The notes under the pieces are model-generated. The model was not told the origin of the DNA and did no database searches. It saw only the letters and a list, made by a program, of their open reading frames with translations. A DNA stretch of 64,000 bases, taken from NCBI RefSeq assembly GCF_000317065.1, contig NC_019701.1, positions 3,110,001 to 3,174,000 on the forward strand, written 5' to 3'. Below are positions 63,381 to 64,000 of this stretch, in pieces. Both the position numbers and the translations under genes were made by a program. The stretch's first letter is position 1; every line of letters begins with the position of its first letter. The stretch is from Pseudanabaena sp. PCC 7367. Lineage in GTDB: Bacteria > Cyanobacteriota > Cyanobacteriia > Pseudanabaenales > Pseudanabaenaceae.

Positions 63381-64000
63381 ATGAGTCTACCAACTCCCGA
63401 CTTGCTCAAAAATATGAAGCCGCAGCCTTATCATGAAGGCTTTGTAAGTCCTGGAGATTTGGAGCGCATCCTAGATAAAAATATTGATTCTGACACTGTC
63501 CAGGATTTATTTACACAAGGGTTTGAACTGGCTCAACAAGATGAACTAGAACATGCGATCTTGGTTTGGGATAAAGTTTTAGATATAGAGCCTGATTTCG
63601 TTTCAGCAATATATAACCAGGGTGTTGCCTATCTTGAGTTAGAACAAATAGAAAATGCTCAATTGAAGTTTGAAAGAGCTTTGCAGTTGGATTTCAACTA
63701 TACGCAAGCCAGGCTAAATCTTGGCGTGGCATTAATTGCTCTAAAACAATACAACCGCGCGATCGCCAATTTTGAGATTATTTTAAATAAATATCCTAAT
63801 CTTGCACAGGCATGGCATAACTATGGCCTTGCTTTATTTGAACTTAATCATTTAGAAGCATCCATAGAGAAGTATAACAAGGCACTAAGTATCGATAGCA
63901 GTCGTTATCTTCCGCACTATTGCAAAGGTAAGGCGTTGTTTTTTCTCGATAGGTTAGATGAAGCAACTCAAAGTTATTCCACTGCCCTTAAAATTCAACC
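63381..64000 (+). CDS. TPR-repeat protein, 3'-truncated by window edge
   Basis: 206 residues are visible from the ATG at 63381, and the frame is open to the end. After a 50-residue leader there are at least four tetratricopeptide repeats (units of 34, for example AIYNQGVAYLELEQIENAQL, AWHNYGLALFELNHLEASIE), typical of protein-protein scaffolds. No signal peptide. A further domain may follow beyond the window. Confidence 0.88.
   Translation, partial: MSLPTPDLLKNMKPQPYHEGFVSPGDLERILDKNIDSDTVQDLFTQGFELAQQDELEHAILVWDKVLDIEPDFVSAIYNQGVAYLELEQIENAQLKFERALQLDFNYTQARLNLGVALIALKQYNRAIANFEIILNKYPNLAQAWHNYGLALFELNHLEASIEKYNKALSIDSSRYLPHYCKGKALFFLDRLDEATQSYSTALKIQ

Overview
The window is cyanobacterial chromosome. 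It carries psbO, psbY, an NDH-1 ndhD gene, two orange-carotenoid-protein-type genes, a Synechocystis-type gamma-tocopherol methyltransferase, an aspartate-rich (Mg-type) hemB and an SLH/OprB outer-membrane porin. The HIP1 octamer GCGATCGC and its CGATCG core are scattered through genes and spacers, as is typical of cyanobacterial genomes. The genus cannot be fixed from the sequence. A filamentous or Pseudanabaena/Leptolyngbya-like lineage would fit but is a guess. I saw no rRNA, tRNA, CRISPR array or intact insertion sequence.

Layout. 1-5.7 kb: 3' end of panB, a split OCP pair (helical carotenoid protein plus C-terminal-domain homologue), a conserved unknown, holB, a small phage-like protein and peptide deformylase. 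5.9-12.9 kb: a MinD-like ATPase with a Cache-HAMP-PAS-PAS receptor, an Ada-like AraC/alkyltransferase fusion, RNase III, a candidate small RNA and a Mo-nitrogenase-C-domain protein. 13-20.5 kb: membrane and secreted proteins of unknown role, a NatD/LivH-type permease and a double-ATPase peptide ABC protein. 20.7-32.4 kb: psbO, glyQ, hemB, an A/T-rich DUF4238 gene, pepA, a PRC-barrel/FTR1 iron-permease pair, citrate synthase and psbY. 32.5-44.5 kb: uppP, ndhD, hisA, tocopherol methyltransferase, an orphan pair of V-type ATPase-like genes (subunit E and DUF2764), a porin and dnaK. 44.5-57 kb: a CNBD histidine kinase, a metallo-beta-lactamase-fold hydrolase, rfbA, an ABC permease, tadA, speD-speE, a CocE-type hydrolase, a Uma2 nuclease and a methionine-gamma-lyase-like enzyme. 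57-64 kb: a LuxR-type response regulator, a 1.3-kb gene-poor stretch, an RTX protein, a GNAT-like gene, a membrane protein, a geranylgeranyl-reductase-family enzyme and the start of a TPR protein.

Most genes stand alone behind their own promoters. Likely operons are few: MinD-like plus receptor, PRC-barrel plus FTR1, speD-speE, and V-ATPase E plus DUF2764. The spacers are long and full of short exact tandem duplications.

The most interesting non-coding element lies near 58.17-58.26 kb. It has the hallmark blocks of the glutamine (glnA / Downstream-peptide) riboswitch class. It sits just upstream of an unannotated 32-codon hydrophobic peptide and downstream of a perfect GTA-N8-TAC (NtcA-type) site. 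The orphan V-ATPase-like pair and the candidate sRNA near 11.2 kb are the next most worth checking.
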